A DNA stretch of 64,000 bases, taken from NCBI RefSeq assembly GCF_011305535.1, contig NZ_CP049905.1, forward strand, positions 1,188,001 through 1,252,000, read 5' to 3'. Position numbers and translations under genes: made by a program. The notes below the pieces were generated by a model. It had not been told where the DNA came from, ran no database searches, and was given only the letters and a program-made list of their open reading frames with translations. The stretch comes from Diaphorobacter sp. HDW4B (GTDB lineage Bacteria; Pseudomonadota; Gammaproteobacteria; Burkholderiales; Burkholderiaceae_C). Numbering within the stretch: the first letter of the stretch is position 1; every line of letters starts with the position of its first letter. Below are positions 36,972-45,979 of this stretch, piece by piece.

Positions 36972-38269
36972 TGAATTCTTTCCACGTCGGCACCCAAGCC
37001 GCGCAGTTTGCGTTCCATGCAATCGTAGCCGCGGTCGAGATGGTAGATGCGATCCACCAAAGTCTCGCCGTTGGCCACCAGCCCTGCAATCACCAGACTC
37101 GCCGAAGCGCGCAGGTCCGTCGCCATCACCGTCGCGCCCGAAAGCTGTTCGGTGGTTGCGCCATTCTTGCCCAGTCCTTCGATCACGGCCTCGCGCGCAT
37201 CCTTAGTGCGGATTTTCGCGCCCAACCGCTGCAGCTCGTTCACGTGCATGAAGCGGTTTTCAAAAATGGTTTCAGCCACCGTGGACTGGCCCTGAGACAC
37301 CACGTTCAGCGCCATGAACTGCGCCTGCATGTCGGTCGGAAAGCCGGGGTACTCGGTGGTGCGAAAGCTCTGCGCGGTCAAGTTGGAAGCGCCGGGACTC
37401 GTCACCTGGATGCCATTGTCGCGTGCTTCGATGTCCACACCTGCATCGCGCAATTTGTCGATGACCGCGCCCAGATGATCCTCGCGCGCATGGCGCAGAA
37501 AGGCATCACCGCCCGTGGCCGCCACCGCGCACAGAAACGTGCCCGCCTCGATGCGATCCGCCACCACGGCGTGCTCGCAACCGTGCAGCGCATCCACGCC
37601 CTGAATGCGGATGCGCGCCGTGCCGTGGCCTTCGATCTTCGCGCCCATCTTGATGAGCATTTCGGCGAGATCGACCACCTCGGGTTCCTGTGCGGCATTT
37701 TCCAGAATGGTCTCGCCCTCGGCCAGCGTGGCCGCCATCAACAGGTTTTCGGTGCCGGTCACGGTCACCATGTCAGTGGTGATACTGGCACCCTTCAGGC
37801 GTGAGCGACCAGCGGGTAGATTCGCCACCATGTAGCCTTGCTCGACGACGATCTCCGCACCCATGGCCTGCAGGCCCTTGATGTGCTGATCCACCGGGCG
37901 CGAACCAATCGCGCAGCCCCCTGGCAAAGACACCTGGGCCTTGCCGAAGCGCGCCAGCAGCGGGCCCAGCGCGAGCACCGAGGCACGCATGGTCTTGACC
38001 AGATCGTACGGCGCTTCGGGCGAAGCGAGCGCGCCCGCATCGATGCGCACCGTGCAGTCGTCGCCCTGAACGCGCTCGATCACCACGCCCATGCTGCGGA
38101 TCAGCTTGAGCATGGTGGCCACGTCCTGCAGATGCGGCACGTTGTGCAGAACCACAGGCTCGGCGGTGAGCAGCGCTGCGCACAGTTCGGGCAGCGCGGC
38201 GTTCTTGGCACCGGAGACCGGCACCTCGCCATGCAGCTTGCGGCCACCGCGAATCAGCAGCTTGTCCAT
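36968..38269 (-). CDS. murA: UDP-N-acetylglucosamine 1-carboxyvinyltransferase
   Basis: A 433-residue EPSP-synthase-fold enzyme, first committed step of peptidoglycan synthesis. The start [20 protein letters not shown] fits the family. The catalytic loop [17 protein letters not shown] has Cys119, the residue fosfomycin alkylates in known MurA, so the enzyme is of the sensitive type. bolA lies 83 bases upstream. The ibaG-murA neighbourhood is the same as in E. coli. Confidence 0.97.
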   Translation of the reverse strand: MDKLLIRGGRKLHGEVPVSGAKNAALPELCAALLTAEPVVLHNVPHLQDVATMLKLIRSMGVVIERVQGDDCTVRIDAGALASPEAPYDLVKTMRASVLALGPLLARFGKAQVSLPGGCAIGSRPVDQHIKGLQAMGAEIVVEQGYMVANLPAGRSRLKGASITTDMVTVTGTENLLMAATLAEGETILENAAQEPEVVDLAEMLIKMGAKIEGHGTARIRIQGVDALHGCEHAVVADRIEAGTFLCAVAATGGDAFLRHAREDHLGAVIDKLRDAGVDIEARDNGIQVTSPGASNLTAQSFRTTEYPGFPTDMQAQFMALNVVSQGQSTVAETIFENRFMHVNELQRLGAKIRTKDAREAVIEGLGKNGATTEQLSGATVMATDLRASASLVIAGLVANGETLVDRIYHLDRGYDCMERKLRGLGADVERIQ

Positions 38270-38352
38270 GGGGTGGGCTTGTTGTGGGGAATCTTGAACT
38301 TCAGGCAATCACAAATCTCTGGCTATCTCTGGCATTCACTGCCGCATGTCGA

Positions 38353-38601
38353 TCAGGCTTGGTTGCCCTGCGCGGTCCACTCTGCGGGAGTGAACGTCTT
38401 CATCGACAGCGCGTGCACTTCGTCGGTCTTCATGCGATCACCCAGCGTCGCGTAGACGCGCTGGTGACGCTGGATCAGGCGCTTGCCTTCGAACTCGGCG
38501 GACACGATGGTGGCGTACCAATGGCGGCCATCGCCCTCGAGGGTGATGTGCTCGCAAGGCAGGCCGGCACTGATGAGATCCTTGAGTTGGTCTGCGGTCA
38601 T
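38353..38601 (-). CDS. BolA family protein (IbaG/YrbA-like)
   Basis: An 82-residue BolA-fold protein beginning MTADQLKDLISAGLPCEHIT. It keeps the conserved RHWYATIVSAEFEGKRLIQR region and the C-terminal VHALSMKTFTP helix, whose His is a likely Fe-S ligand with monothiol glutaredoxin. E. coli IbaG sits between mlaB and murA, as here. The start is the ATG at 38601; a long in-frame extension upstream overlaps the ABC permease and is not coding. Confidence 0.92.
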   Translation of the reverse strand: MTADQLKDLISAGLPCEHITLEGDGRHWYATIVSAEFEGKRLIQRHQRVYATLGDRMKTDEVHALSMKTFTPAEWTAQGNQA

Positions 38602-38645
38602 GGTGGGAAAAAATGAATGGAAATGGAAAACTGCGCCGGGCAGAC

Positions 38646-39401
38646 TCAGTTGCGAATCTTGTAGCCGATGCGCAGCAGATGCACGGCCAGCGCGCTGATC
38701 AACAGCCACGCGCCGCCAACGATGGCAAAGCTGGTCCAGGGCGACACGTCGCTCTGCCCGAAGAAGCCATAACGGAAGCCGTCGATCATGTAGAAGAACG
38801 GGTTCAAATGACTGACCTTCTGCCAGAAATCCGGCAGCGAATGGATCGAATAGAACACGCCCGACAGGAAGGTCAGCGGCATGATCAGAAAGTTCTGGAA
38901 CGCCGCCATCTGGTCGAACTTGTCGGCCCAGAGACCGGCGATCACCCCGAGCGTGCCCATGATGGCCGCGCCCAGCAGCGCGAACACGATGATCCACAGC
39001 GGCGCGGAGAAGTCCGGCACGGCAAAGAACAGCGTGATGATGAACACGCCCACACCCACCAGCAGCCCGCGCAGCACAGCGGCCCCGACATAAGCGCTGA
39101 ACCAGGCCCAGTGCGACAGCGGCGTGAGCAGCACGAACACCATCGAGCCCATGATCTTGCTCTGCACCAGACTCGACGAACTGTTCGCGAACGCGTTCTG
39201 CAGAATGCTCATCATCACCAGACCGGGGATGATGAACGCGGTGTAGCTGATGCGGTCGTAGACCATCACGCGGCCTTCGAGCACATGGCCGAAGACCAGC
39301 AGATACAGCACGGCGGTGAGCACGGGGGCCGCCACGGTCTGGAAGGCAACCTTCCAGAAGCGCAGCACTTCCTTTTTCAGCAGGGTTTGCCATCCGGTCA
39401 T
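38646..39401 (-). CDS. ABC-2 type exporter permease (YadH-like)
   Basis: A 251-residue permease with six hydrophobic segments starting MTGWQTLLKKEVLRFWKVAF. The ABC-2 signature region FLSGVFYSIHSLPDFWQKVS lies before the last two TMs. It pairs with the ATP-binding protein whose stop overlaps its ATG (ATGA at 39398-39401). The substrate is unknown; E. coli YadGH is the nearest type. Confidence 0.88.
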   Translation of the reverse strand: MTGWQTLLKKEVLRFWKVAFQTVAAPVLTAVLYLLVFGHVLEGRVMVYDRISYTAFIIPGLVMMSILQNAFANSSSSLVQSKIMGSMVFVLLTPLSHWAWFSAYVGAAVLRGLLVGVGVFIITLFFAVPDFSAPLWIIVFALLGAAIMGTLGVIAGLWADKFDQMAAFQNFLIMPLTFLSGVFYSIHSLPDFWQKVSHLNPFFYMIDGFRYGFFGQSDVSPWTSFAIVGGAWLLISALAVHLLRIGYKIRN

Positions 39402-40315
39402 GCCGCAGCTCCTTGCTGTTCGTTCATCACGTGGATGAACACATCTTCGAGATCGGCGCGGCGGATTTCCACATCCTCCAGCACCACGCCACCTTGGCGC
39501 AGCGTGGCCAGCAGTTGTTCGACATCACCCGCATCCTGCGCGGGAATCTGCACGATGCGGCCGGTGACGCGAGCACGCGCGTCCATGGCTGCAGGCAAGG
39601 CACTGTCGGTCTTGAACTGCAGCACGTTGGCCGATGCGGACTTGAGCAGATCGGACATGCTGGACAGCTTGACGATGTTGCCGTGCTTGAGCATCGCCAC
39701 GCGGCTGCACAGCGCTTCGGCTTCTTCGAGATAGTGCGTGGTCAGCAGCACGGTGTGACCTTCGCGGTTCAGGCGTGCGATGAAGTGCCAGAGCGTCTGG
39801 CGCAGCTCCACGTCCACGCCCGCGGTCGGCTCGTCGAGCACGATGATCGGCGGCTTGTGCACCAGCGCCTGCGCGACCAGCACACGGCGCTTCATGCCGC
39901 CCGAAAGCTGGCGCATGTTGCTGTGCGCCTTGTCGGACAGGCCCAGGCTTTCGAGCAACTCGTCGATCCACGCGTCGTTGTTCTTCACGCCGAAGTAGCC
40001 GGACTGGATGCGCAGCGTCTCGCGCACGGTGAAGAAGGGATCGAACACCAGTTCCTGCGGCACCACGCCGAGGCTGCGGCGCGCGGCGGCGTAGTCGCTT
40101 TGCACGTCATGCCCCATGACCTTGACGCTGCCGCCCGAGGCGCGTGCCAATCCGGCCAGAATGCTGATGAGCGTGGTCTTGCCAGCGCCATTGGGGCCGA
40201 GCAGACCGAAGAATTCGCCCTCGCCAATATCAAGGCTGACGTTGTTCAGCGCCTGAAAAGGCCCCTTGGGGGTGTTGAAGGTCTTGGAGACAGACTGAAA
40301 AGATACGGCTGGCAT
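39398..40315 (-). CDS. ABC transporter ATP-binding protein (YadG-like)
   Basis: A 305-residue ATPase. Walker A is GPNGAGKTT, the signature motif is LSGGMKRR, and Walker B is IIVLDEPTAGVD, followed by the H-loop TTHYLEEAE. The C-terminal 80 residues are the extra domain seen in DrrA/YadG-type exporters. It works with the ABC-2 permease encoded next. Together they are inserted between mlaB and bolA. Confidence 0.92.
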   Translation of the reverse strand: MPAVSFQSVSKTFNTPKGPFQALNNVSLDIGEGEFFGLLGPNGAGKTTLISILAGLARASGGSVKVMGHDVQSDYAAARRSLGVVPQELVFDPFFTVRETLRIQSGYFGVKNNDAWIDELLESLGLSDKAHSNMRQLSGGMKRRVLVAQALVHKPPIIVLDEPTAGVDVELRQTLWHFIARLNREGHTVLLTTHYLEEAEALCSRVAMLKHGNIVKLSSMSDLLKSASANVLQFKTDSALPAAMDARARVTGRIVQIPAQDAGDVEQLLATLRQGGVVLEDVEIRRADLEDVFIHVMNEQQGAAA

Positions 40316-40393
40316 GAAGCCTTCCATTTTAGAACGGGAAGGCCCATTGCGGCAGGAGAAGGTTTTGAGGGCGCGCTGGCACCCGGCCTTCGG

Positions 40394-40693
40394 TCACTCT
40401 GCGGTCAGCAGTTCCTGCACGCCATACAGCCCGGCCAGACTGCCCAGCGACGTGGGCAAGGCCTTGATGGCAAAGGTCTTGCCGAATTCCAGCGCCGTGC
40501 GGCGGCATTCGAGCAGGACGGCGAGCGCCGAAGAATCGAACACCTTGAGCGCGCTGGCATCCACGACGAGATGCTTTTCCTTGTGCGCCTTCATCGCCTG
40601 CATGAGCATGCGCAGACTGGCGGTGGCCTGTGCGTGCGTGAGCTCGGGCGGGAGCACCAGCATGCTGGGAGCGGCGGTGGCAGCGGCGTTCAT
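40394..40693 (-). CDS. mlaB: STAS-domain protein MlaB
   Basis: A 99-residue STAS domain, with HLVVDASALKVFDSSALAVL matching the anti-sigma-antagonist fold loop. In the MlaFEDB complex MlaB binds the ATPase MlaF and stabilises it. It lies directly after mlaC (25 bases), which supports this call over a stand-alone regulator. Confidence 0.88.
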   Translation of the reverse strand: MNAAATAAPSMLVLPPELTHAQATASLRMLMQAMKAHKEKHLVVDASALKVFDSSALAVLLECRRTALEFGKTFAIKALPTSLGSLAGLYGVQELLTAE

Positions 40694-40718
40694 GGTGTGT
40701 TCGACTTCTGGACGGGGT

Positions 40719-41357
40719 TTACTTGCCGTTGCCGGCAGCGTTGGCCTTGTTGCGGGCGACCAGCGATTCGATCAGGCCGTCGATGCCCTTGGCGTTGACT
40801 TCCTGGCCGAACTGCGTGCGATAAGTGTCCACGATCCAGACGCCGAGCACGTTCAGGTTGTAGATCTTCCAGCCGCTGCCATCCTTTTCCAGACGGTAGT
40901 CGACCTGCACCGGATCGCCCTTGCCGCGCACTTCGGTGCGCACCAGCACGTCCTTGTCGCCAGCGGCTGCGCGCAGCGGCTTGACCTCAACCGTCTGGTT
41001 CGTGACCTGACTCAGCGCGCCAGAGTATGTGCGTACCAACAACACCTTGAACTCGTCCTGCAGACGCTTTTGCTGCTCGGGCGTGGCCTTGCGCCAGCCG
41101 GGGCCGACGGCGGCTGCGGTCATGCGGCGGAAGTTCACATGCGGCATGAGCAGGCGATCAACCAGCACCATGATCTTGTCCACATCGCCCGACTTGATGG
41201 TCGAGTCGCTGCGGATGGTCTCCAGCACTTCGTTGGACAGGCGCTTGATCATCGCGTCCGGCGCCTCGTCGGCGGCAAAGGATGCCACCGGCGTGGACAG
41301 CAGCACGGCGGATGCCAGAGCGGCAGCGGATTGGGAGAAAAGGCGTCGATTCAACAT
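40719..41357 (-). CDS. mlaC: Periplasmic phospholipid-binding protein MlaC
   Basis: A 212-residue protein with the signal peptide MLNRRLFSQSAAALASAVLL ending ASFAADEAP. The Ttg2D/MlaC domain (about 35-200) includes VDKIMVLVDRLLMPHVNFRR. It ferries phospholipids between MlaA in the outer membrane and MlaD in the inner membrane. The ATG at 41357 has AAGGAC 9 bases upstream; longer starts lack a signal peptide. Confidence 0.93.
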   Translation of the reverse strand: MLNRRLFSQSAAALASAVLLSTPVASFAADEAPDAMIKRLSNEVLETIRSDSTIKSGDVDKIMVLVDRLLMPHVNFRRMTAAAVGPGWRKATPEQQKRLQDEFKVLLVRTYSGALSQVTNQTVEVKPLRAAAGDKDVLVRTEVRGKGDPVQVDYRLEKDGSGWKIYNLNVLGVWIVDTYRTQFGQEVNAKGIDGLIESLVARNKANAAGNGK

Positions 41358-41525
41358 CTTCAAATGTCCTTGTAAATTCACATACAGACTTGAATGTATG
41401 TGTTTGGCATCATGTGCGCTCATTTTCAGCACGGTGCCCGAGTTTGTTACGTCCCGGGCGTACCGGGATGCAAGCAATTGCAACCTGTGGCGCAATTGAC
41501 TGGAAGTGGCCGAGCCGAGGAAAAG

Positions 41526-42290
41526 TCAATATTCCTCAGGCAGCTTGCCCGCGTCTTCGTCCTCGACCTGTCCCTTGCGCGGGAGAATGCGCTGGCTGCG
41601 CACCTGCAGATAGACGTCGCGCGTGAACGAATACGGATCCAGCGCAGCAGCGTCCAGCACTTCACCTGCATTCAGCAGCGATTCACGCTTTTCCACGAAG
41701 CGCAGGCCAATGAGCGAATTGCGCACGGGAATGTCGCTGATCTCGCCCACCAGACCGCCCTTCCAGTCCACCGGCAGAGCCACCGTGTCCCGAATGGTCG
41801 AGGGGCCGAGGAACGGCAGAACCAGATACGGCCCCGTCTTCACACCCCAACTGCCCAGCGTCAGACCGAAGTCCTGCTTGTGGCGCTGGATGCGCATTTC
41901 ACTGGCGATGTCGAGCAGCCCGCCCAAGCCGAACACGGTGTTCACATTGAAACGCACCATGCTGTCGAACGCATCTGTGCCACGGCCTTGCAGCACATTG
42001 TTCACGAACGACCAAGCATCGCCCAGGTTGGCGAAGAAGTTGGTCACGCCGGAGCGCACTGGCTTGGGGGTGACTTCCTGATAGGCGGTTGCCACAGGTT
42101 TGAGGACTGCACGATCCAGCCCGTCGTTGAACGAGTAGATGCTGCGATTGAACGACTCGTAGGGATCGTCAGGATGCGCCTGCTGCGTGACACGGGAGTT
42201 GCTCGCGCAACCTGCCAGCAAAGCAAGTCCCAGCGCCGCAGTGCTGCCGCGCAGGATGAGTTGGGAGTACGTGGTTTTTTGCTTTGTCAT
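41526..42290 (-). CDS. mlaA: Outer-membrane lipoprotein MlaA (VacJ family)
   Basis: A 254-residue protein with lipobox LLAGCASNS. The VacJ core includes DPYESFNRSIYSFNDGLDR and FNVNTVFGLGGLLDIASEM. MlaA takes mislocalised phospholipids out of the outer leaflet and passes them to MlaC. Here mlaA lies inside the mla cluster between mlaD and mlaC, unlike E. coli where it is elsewhere. The ATG overlaps the mlaD stop (ATGA at 42287-42290). Confidence 0.95.
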   Translation of the reverse strand: MTKQKTTYSQLILRGSTAALGLALLAGCASNSRVTQQAHPDDPYESFNRSIYSFNDGLDRAVLKPVATAYQEVTPKPVRSGVTNFFANLGDAWSFVNNVLQGRGTDAFDSMVRFNVNTVFGLGGLLDIASEMRIQRHKQDFGLTLGSWGVKTGPYLVLPFLGPSTIRDTVALPVDWKGGLVGEISDIPVRNSLIGLRFVEKRESLLNAGEVLDAAALDPYSFTRDVYLQVRSQRILPRKGQVEDEDAGKLPEEY

Positions 42291-42775
42291 TTTTTGCCGC
42301 CGGATCCGCTCGAACTTCCGCCTTCTTCGGCTTTGTTGTAGAGGAATTGGCCAATCAGATTTTCCAGCACGACAGCGGATTGTGTGGCGGTGATTGTGTC
42401 ACCTTCCGCCAGATTGGCGCTGTCAGCGCCCGCCTCGATTCCGATGTATTGATCACCCAACAGACCGCTGGTGAGGATCTTCAGCGAGCTGTCCTTGGGG
42501 AACTTGTATTGCTTGTCGAGTTCCAGATGCACGTTGGCCTGGAAGGTCTCGTCATTGAACGCGATGCCCTTGACGCGGCCCACCACGACACCGGCACTGC
42601 GCACCGCCGCCTGAGGCTTGAGGCCGCCGATATTGTCGAATCGCGCCGTGACCGCGTAGCCCGACTTCCAGTTCAGGCTCAGCAGATTGGCCGACTGCAA
42701 CGCGAGGAACACCAGCGCAGCCGCGCCCAACAGCACGAACAGGCCGACCCAGACATCATTCTTGGATTGCTGCAT
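42287..42775 (-). CDS. mlaD: MCE-domain protein MlaD
   Basis: A 162-residue protein with one N-terminal TM (VGLFVLLGAAALVFLALQSA) and an MCE domain (about 40-145). The domain contains YAVTARFDNIGGLKPQAAVR and the central pore-loop region LTSGLLGDQYIGIEAGAD. It forms a hexameric ring on the periplasmic face of MlaFEDB. The C-terminus is Gly/Ser-rich with KK at the end. Confidence 0.94.
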   Translation of the reverse strand: MQQSKNDVWVGLFVLLGAAALVFLALQSANLLSLNWKSGYAVTARFDNIGGLKPQAAVRSAGVVVGRVKGIAFNDETFQANVHLELDKQYKFPKDSSLKILTSGLLGDQYIGIEAGADSANLAEGDTITATQSAVVLENLIGQFLYNKAEEGGSSSGSGGKK

Positions 42776-42835
42776 GGTTTGCTACTTTCTCCGAAAACCC
42801 GAGATACCAGTCTCTTCGCTTCCAAATTCGATTCA

Positions 42836-43618
42836 TCAAATACTGAACATCAGCGCCGTGAGCAGGAAATCCAGCCCCAGCACCGACAACGACGCGATCA
42901 CCACAGTGCGCGTGGTGGCGCGGGAAACCCCTTCGGGCGTCGGCTTGGCCACATAACCCTGCAGCACGGCCACGAAGGTCACGGCGATGCCGAACACGAT
43001 GCTCTTGACCACGCCGTTGCCCACATCCTTCCAGACATCGACGCTGCTTTGCATCGCGCCCCAGAACGCGCCGGAATCCACACCCAGCATGATCACGCCG
43101 ACCACCCAGCCGCCGATCACTCCGACCGCATTGAACACCGCCGCCAAGAGCGGCATGGCGATCACGCCACCCCAGAAACGCGGCACGAGAATGCGGCGCA
43201 CCGGGTCGACCGCCATCATCTCCATTGCCGAAAGCTGCTCGCCCGCGCGCATCAGACCGATTTCCGCCGTGAGCGACGTGCCTGCACGACCGGCAAACAG
43301 CAGCGCGGTCACGACCGGACCCAGTTCACGCACCAGCCCCAGCGTCACGACCAGCCCGAGGGCGTTGGTCGAACCATAAAGCTGCAGAATGTTGTAACCC
43401 TGCAGCGCCAGCACGAAGCCGACGAACAGGCCCGACATCGCGATGATCGACAGCGAATAGTTGCCGAGGAAATGCACCTGATCGCGCACCAGCCCCGGGC
43501 GCTTGAGCGCCTCGCTGCCAAGCTGGACCAGACGCCAGAACAACTTTGCGCCCTGACCGATATCGACCAACTTGCTGCGCACCGCAAAACCCACATCGGA
43601 CGGACGCCACCAACTCAT
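42836..43618 (-). CDS. mlaE: Phospholipid ABC transporter permease MlaE
   Basis: A 260-residue inner-membrane permease of the MlaE/TTG2B family, with an N-terminal interfacial helix and five TMs. The stretch AEIGLMRAGEQLSAMEMMAV is the coupling-helix region. Its ATG overlaps the mlaF stop (ATGA at 43615-43618). The gap to mlaD is 60 bases. Confidence 0.95.
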   Translation of the reverse strand: MSWWRPSDVGFAVRSKLVDIGQGAKLFWRLVQLGSEALKRPGLVRDQVHFLGNYSLSIIAMSGLFVGFVLALQGYNILQLYGSTNALGLVVTLGLVRELGPVVTALLFAGRAGTSLTAEIGLMRAGEQLSAMEMMAVDPVRRILVPRFWGGVIAMPLLAAVFNAVGVIGGWVVGVIMLGVDSGAFWGAMQSSVDVWKDVGNGVVKSIVFGIAVTFVAVLQGYVAKPTPEGVSRATTRTVVIASLSVLGLDFLLTALMFSI

Positions 43619-44457
43619 GACTTGCCTCCCAATGCCATGCCCACCGGGCCGAAATCCTGATCCACGCTCGGGCCGGGGTAATGAAACGGCACAGGCCCCG
43701 TCGGCAGCGCGTTGACGAACTGGTGCACCAGCGGATCGGTGCTCTTGCGCACCTCATCGGGTGTGCCCTGCGCGGCAATCACGCCGGGGCCGAGAATGAT
43801 CACGTGATCAGCCAAGCGGAAGGTCTCCTCCAGATCGTGCGACACGATGATGGTGGTGAGACCCATGGAATCGTTGAGCTGGCGAATCAACTGCGCCGAC
43901 GTGCCGAGCGAAATTGGGTCCAGCCCGGCAAACGGCTCGTCGTACATGATGAGTTCGGGGTCGAGCGCAATCGCACGCGCCAGCGCCACGCGCCGCGCCA
44001 TGCCACCGGAAATCTGGCTGGGCATGAGATCACGCGCACCGCGCAGACCCACCGCGTTGAGCTTCATGAGCACGATGTCGCGAATCAACTCTTCCGACAG
44101 ATCCGTGTGCTCATGCAGCGGGAACGCCACGTTCTCATACACGCTCATGTCGGTGAACAGCGCGCCGAACTGGAACAGCATGCCCATGCGACGACGCGCT
44201 GCGTACAGCGCCTTCATGTCCATGCCACCGACGTTCTGGCCGTCGAACAGCACCTCGCCGCCCTGCGCCACCTGCTGGCCGCCGATCAAACGCAGCACGG
44301 TCGTCTTGCCACCACCGGAAGCGCCCATCAGCGCCGTGACCTTGCCACGCGGCACGCTCAGGCTGACGCCGCGCAGGATCGCGCGGTCGCCATATCCAAA
44401 ATGGACATTGCGCAATTCCACGAGTGGTTTTGAGACGGTTGGAGCGTTATCAGGCAT
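43615..44457 (-). CDS. mlaF: Phospholipid ABC transporter ATP-binding protein MlaF
   Basis: A 280-residue ATPase. Walker A is GASGGGKTT, the signature is ISGGMARR, and Walker B is LIMYDEPFAGLD. It has the C-terminal extension past residue 245 that in E. coli MlaF contacts MlaB. First gene of mlaFEDACB. A start four codons earlier (44469) is also possible. The promoter should lie in the 256-base gap shared with speD. Confidence 0.94.
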   Translation of the reverse strand: MPDNAPTVSKPLVELRNVHFGYGDRAILRGVSLSVPRGKVTALMGASGGGKTTVLRLIGGQQVAQGGEVLFDGQNVGGMDMKALYAARRRMGMLFQFGALFTDMSVYENVAFPLHEHTDLSEELIRDIVLMKLNAVGLRGARDLMPSQISGGMARRVALARAIALDPELIMYDEPFAGLDPISLGTSAQLIRQLNDSMGLTTIIVSHDLEETFRLADHVIILGPGVIAAQGTPDEVRKSTDPLVHQFVNALPTGPVPFHYPGPSVDQDFGPVGMALGGKS

Positions 44458-44512
44458 GGGTAAAAACAATCGATTGCCGGTCCCAAACAGAGAGAAGCAA
44501 CCCTACATCATA

Positions 44513-44532
44513 GGGGGAAACCCGTTTCCCCC
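44513..44532. repeat. 20-bp palindrome between mlaF and speD
   Basis: GGGGGAAAC-CC-GTTTCCCCC, perfect 9-base arms with a 2-base centre. It lies 56 bases upstream of the mlaF ATG in the divergent intergenic region and could be an operator or a leader hairpin. Confidence 0.6.
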
Positions 44533-44713
44533 GTTCAGCCGATGTTGAACAGACTGTTGCTGAAACAATGCTTGACTATACTGAACCTCTCCTGCCAAAG
44601 ACCTGCCAACCTTGACTGGCAAGGCCCGCAGCAGGTTTGACCGTACCTTGGCTCAAGTCCGCGCACCTTCGCCAATTGCAACAACCTACGCAACCTCAGG
44701 AAAACTTTCGCCC

Positions 44714-45115
44714 ATGACGATGCCCGTACAGAACACCTTCGCGGTCTCCGCACGCGAAGCCAGTGGTCTGCATCTGATCGGCGATCTGCACGGCTGCACG
44801 GGTGACTCGCGCCTGATGCTCGATGCGGCATTCCTTGAGGCTTTCTGCGTGGAGCAGGTGGCCGCCGCCGGGCTCACCTCGGTCGGCTGCCTGTTCCATT
44901 CGTTCGGTTCGGGCGGGGGCGTCACCGGCGTGGTCGTGCTGGCCGAATCGCATCTCTCGGTCCACACCTGGCCCGAATCGGACTATGTGACGCTGGACGT
45001 CTTCGTCTGCAATTACTCCGGTGACAACCGCGCCAAAGCGCAGCAGCTTTTCGACACCCTGCAGTCGGCATTTAAACCGCAGGACACACACTTTCAGCGC
45101 ATAGAGCGCATGTGA
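44714..45115 (+). CDS. speD: S-adenosylmethionine decarboxylase proenzyme
   Basis: A 133-residue class 1B AdoMet decarboxylase. AESHLSVHTWPE contains the self-cleavage site Glu78-Ser79; Ser79 becomes the pyruvoyl group. HGCTGDSRLML and CLFHSFGSGGGVTGVV are other conserved blocks. It makes decarboxylated AdoMet for spermidine synthesis; no speE is in the window. The start may be Met1 or Met3; the longer frame from 44612 has no family similarity. Confidence 0.94.
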   Translation: MTMPVQNTFAVSAREASGLHLIGDLHGCTGDSRLMLDAAFLEAFCVEQVAAAGLTSVGCLFHSFGSGGGVTGVVVLAESHLSVHTWPESDYVTLDVFVCNYSGDNRAKAQQLFDTLQSAFKPQDTHFQRIERM

Positions 45116-45128
45116 GCGCCTCCCAACG

Positions 45129-45154
45129 AAAAAAGCGTGGACGGTGCCGCGCTT
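45129..45154 (-). terminator. Weak rho-independent terminator after the amino acid ABC operon
   Basis: On the minus strand AAGCG...CGCTT with an inner GG/CC pair and a following T-run (plus A-run 45129-45134). The stem is short with a mismatch. Its position, 34 bases past the stop, fits. Confidence 0.4.
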
Positions 45155-45187
45155 GCTTGTTTTGAAATCCGAAGACTTCGACTCAAC

Positions 45188-45979
45188 TCACAGCATGTGA
45201 TTGAGAAACGCCTTGGCGCGCTCATGGCGCGGATCGGCGAAGAACTCCTGCGCAGGACGCGCCTCGATCAGTTCGCCCTGATCCATGAACACCACGGTGT
45301 TCGCCACCTCGCGCGCAAAGCCCATTTCGTGCGTGACCACCAGCATGGTCATGCGCTCGTCGGCCAGCTCGCGCATGGTCTTCAAGACTTCGCCGGTCAG
45401 TTCGGGATCGAGCGCCGAAGTGGGCTCGTCGAACAGCATGATGTCCGGCTCCATCGCCAGCGCACGCGCAATCGCCACGCGCTGCTTCTGGCCGCCCGAA
45501 AGGCGCGACGGGTAGTTGTCGCGCTTGGCGGACAAACCCACCTTGGCGAGCAGCTTTTCCGCACGCGCAATGGCCTCATCCTTCGAAAGCTTCTGCACGA
45601 TCATCGGCGCTTCGACGATGTTCTCCAGCACCGTGAGATGCGGGAACAGGTTGAAGTGCTGGAACACCATGCCCATTTTGCTGCAGATGCGGCGGATTTC
45701 GGGTTCGGCAGCGTAGGTGCACTTGCCGCTCGCGTCGGTGGATGCCAGCGTGGCGCCTTCGACCTGCACGTTGCCGCTGTCGATGGTTTCCAGATGGTTC
45801 AGGCAGCGCAGAAACGTGCTCTTGCCCGAGCCCGAAGGGCCGATCACCGCGACCACTTCCCCGCGGGAAATTTTCAGCGACACGCCGCGCAGCACCTGCG
45901 TCGTGCCGAATGCCTTCTTGATGTCGCGTGCGTCGATCATCACCGGCTGCTGCGTCGCGTCATTCATCAAATTTGGCAT
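45188..45979 (-). CDS. Polar amino acid ABC transporter ATP-binding protein
   Basis: A 263-residue GlnQ/HisP-type ATPase. Walker A is GPSGSGKSTF, the signature LSGGQKQR, Walker B IMLFDEPTSALDP, and the H-loop VVTHEMGFA. Its start overlaps the permease 3' end by about 20 bases; Met5 (45967) is an alternative. With the permease and binding protein upstream it forms a full importer. Confidence 0.93.
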   Translation of the reverse strand: MPNLMNDATQQPVMIDARDIKKAFGTTQVLRGVSLKISRGEVVAVIGPSGSGKSTFLRCLNHLETIDSGNVQVEGATLASTDASGKCTYAAEPEIRRICSKMGMVFQHFNLFPHLTVLENIVEAPMIVQKLSKDEAIARAEKLLAKVGLSAKRDNYPSRLSGGQKQRVAIARALAMEPDIMLFDEPTSALDPELTGEVLKTMRELADERMTMLVVTHEMGFAREVANTVVFMDQGELIEARPAQEFFADPRHERAKAFLNHML

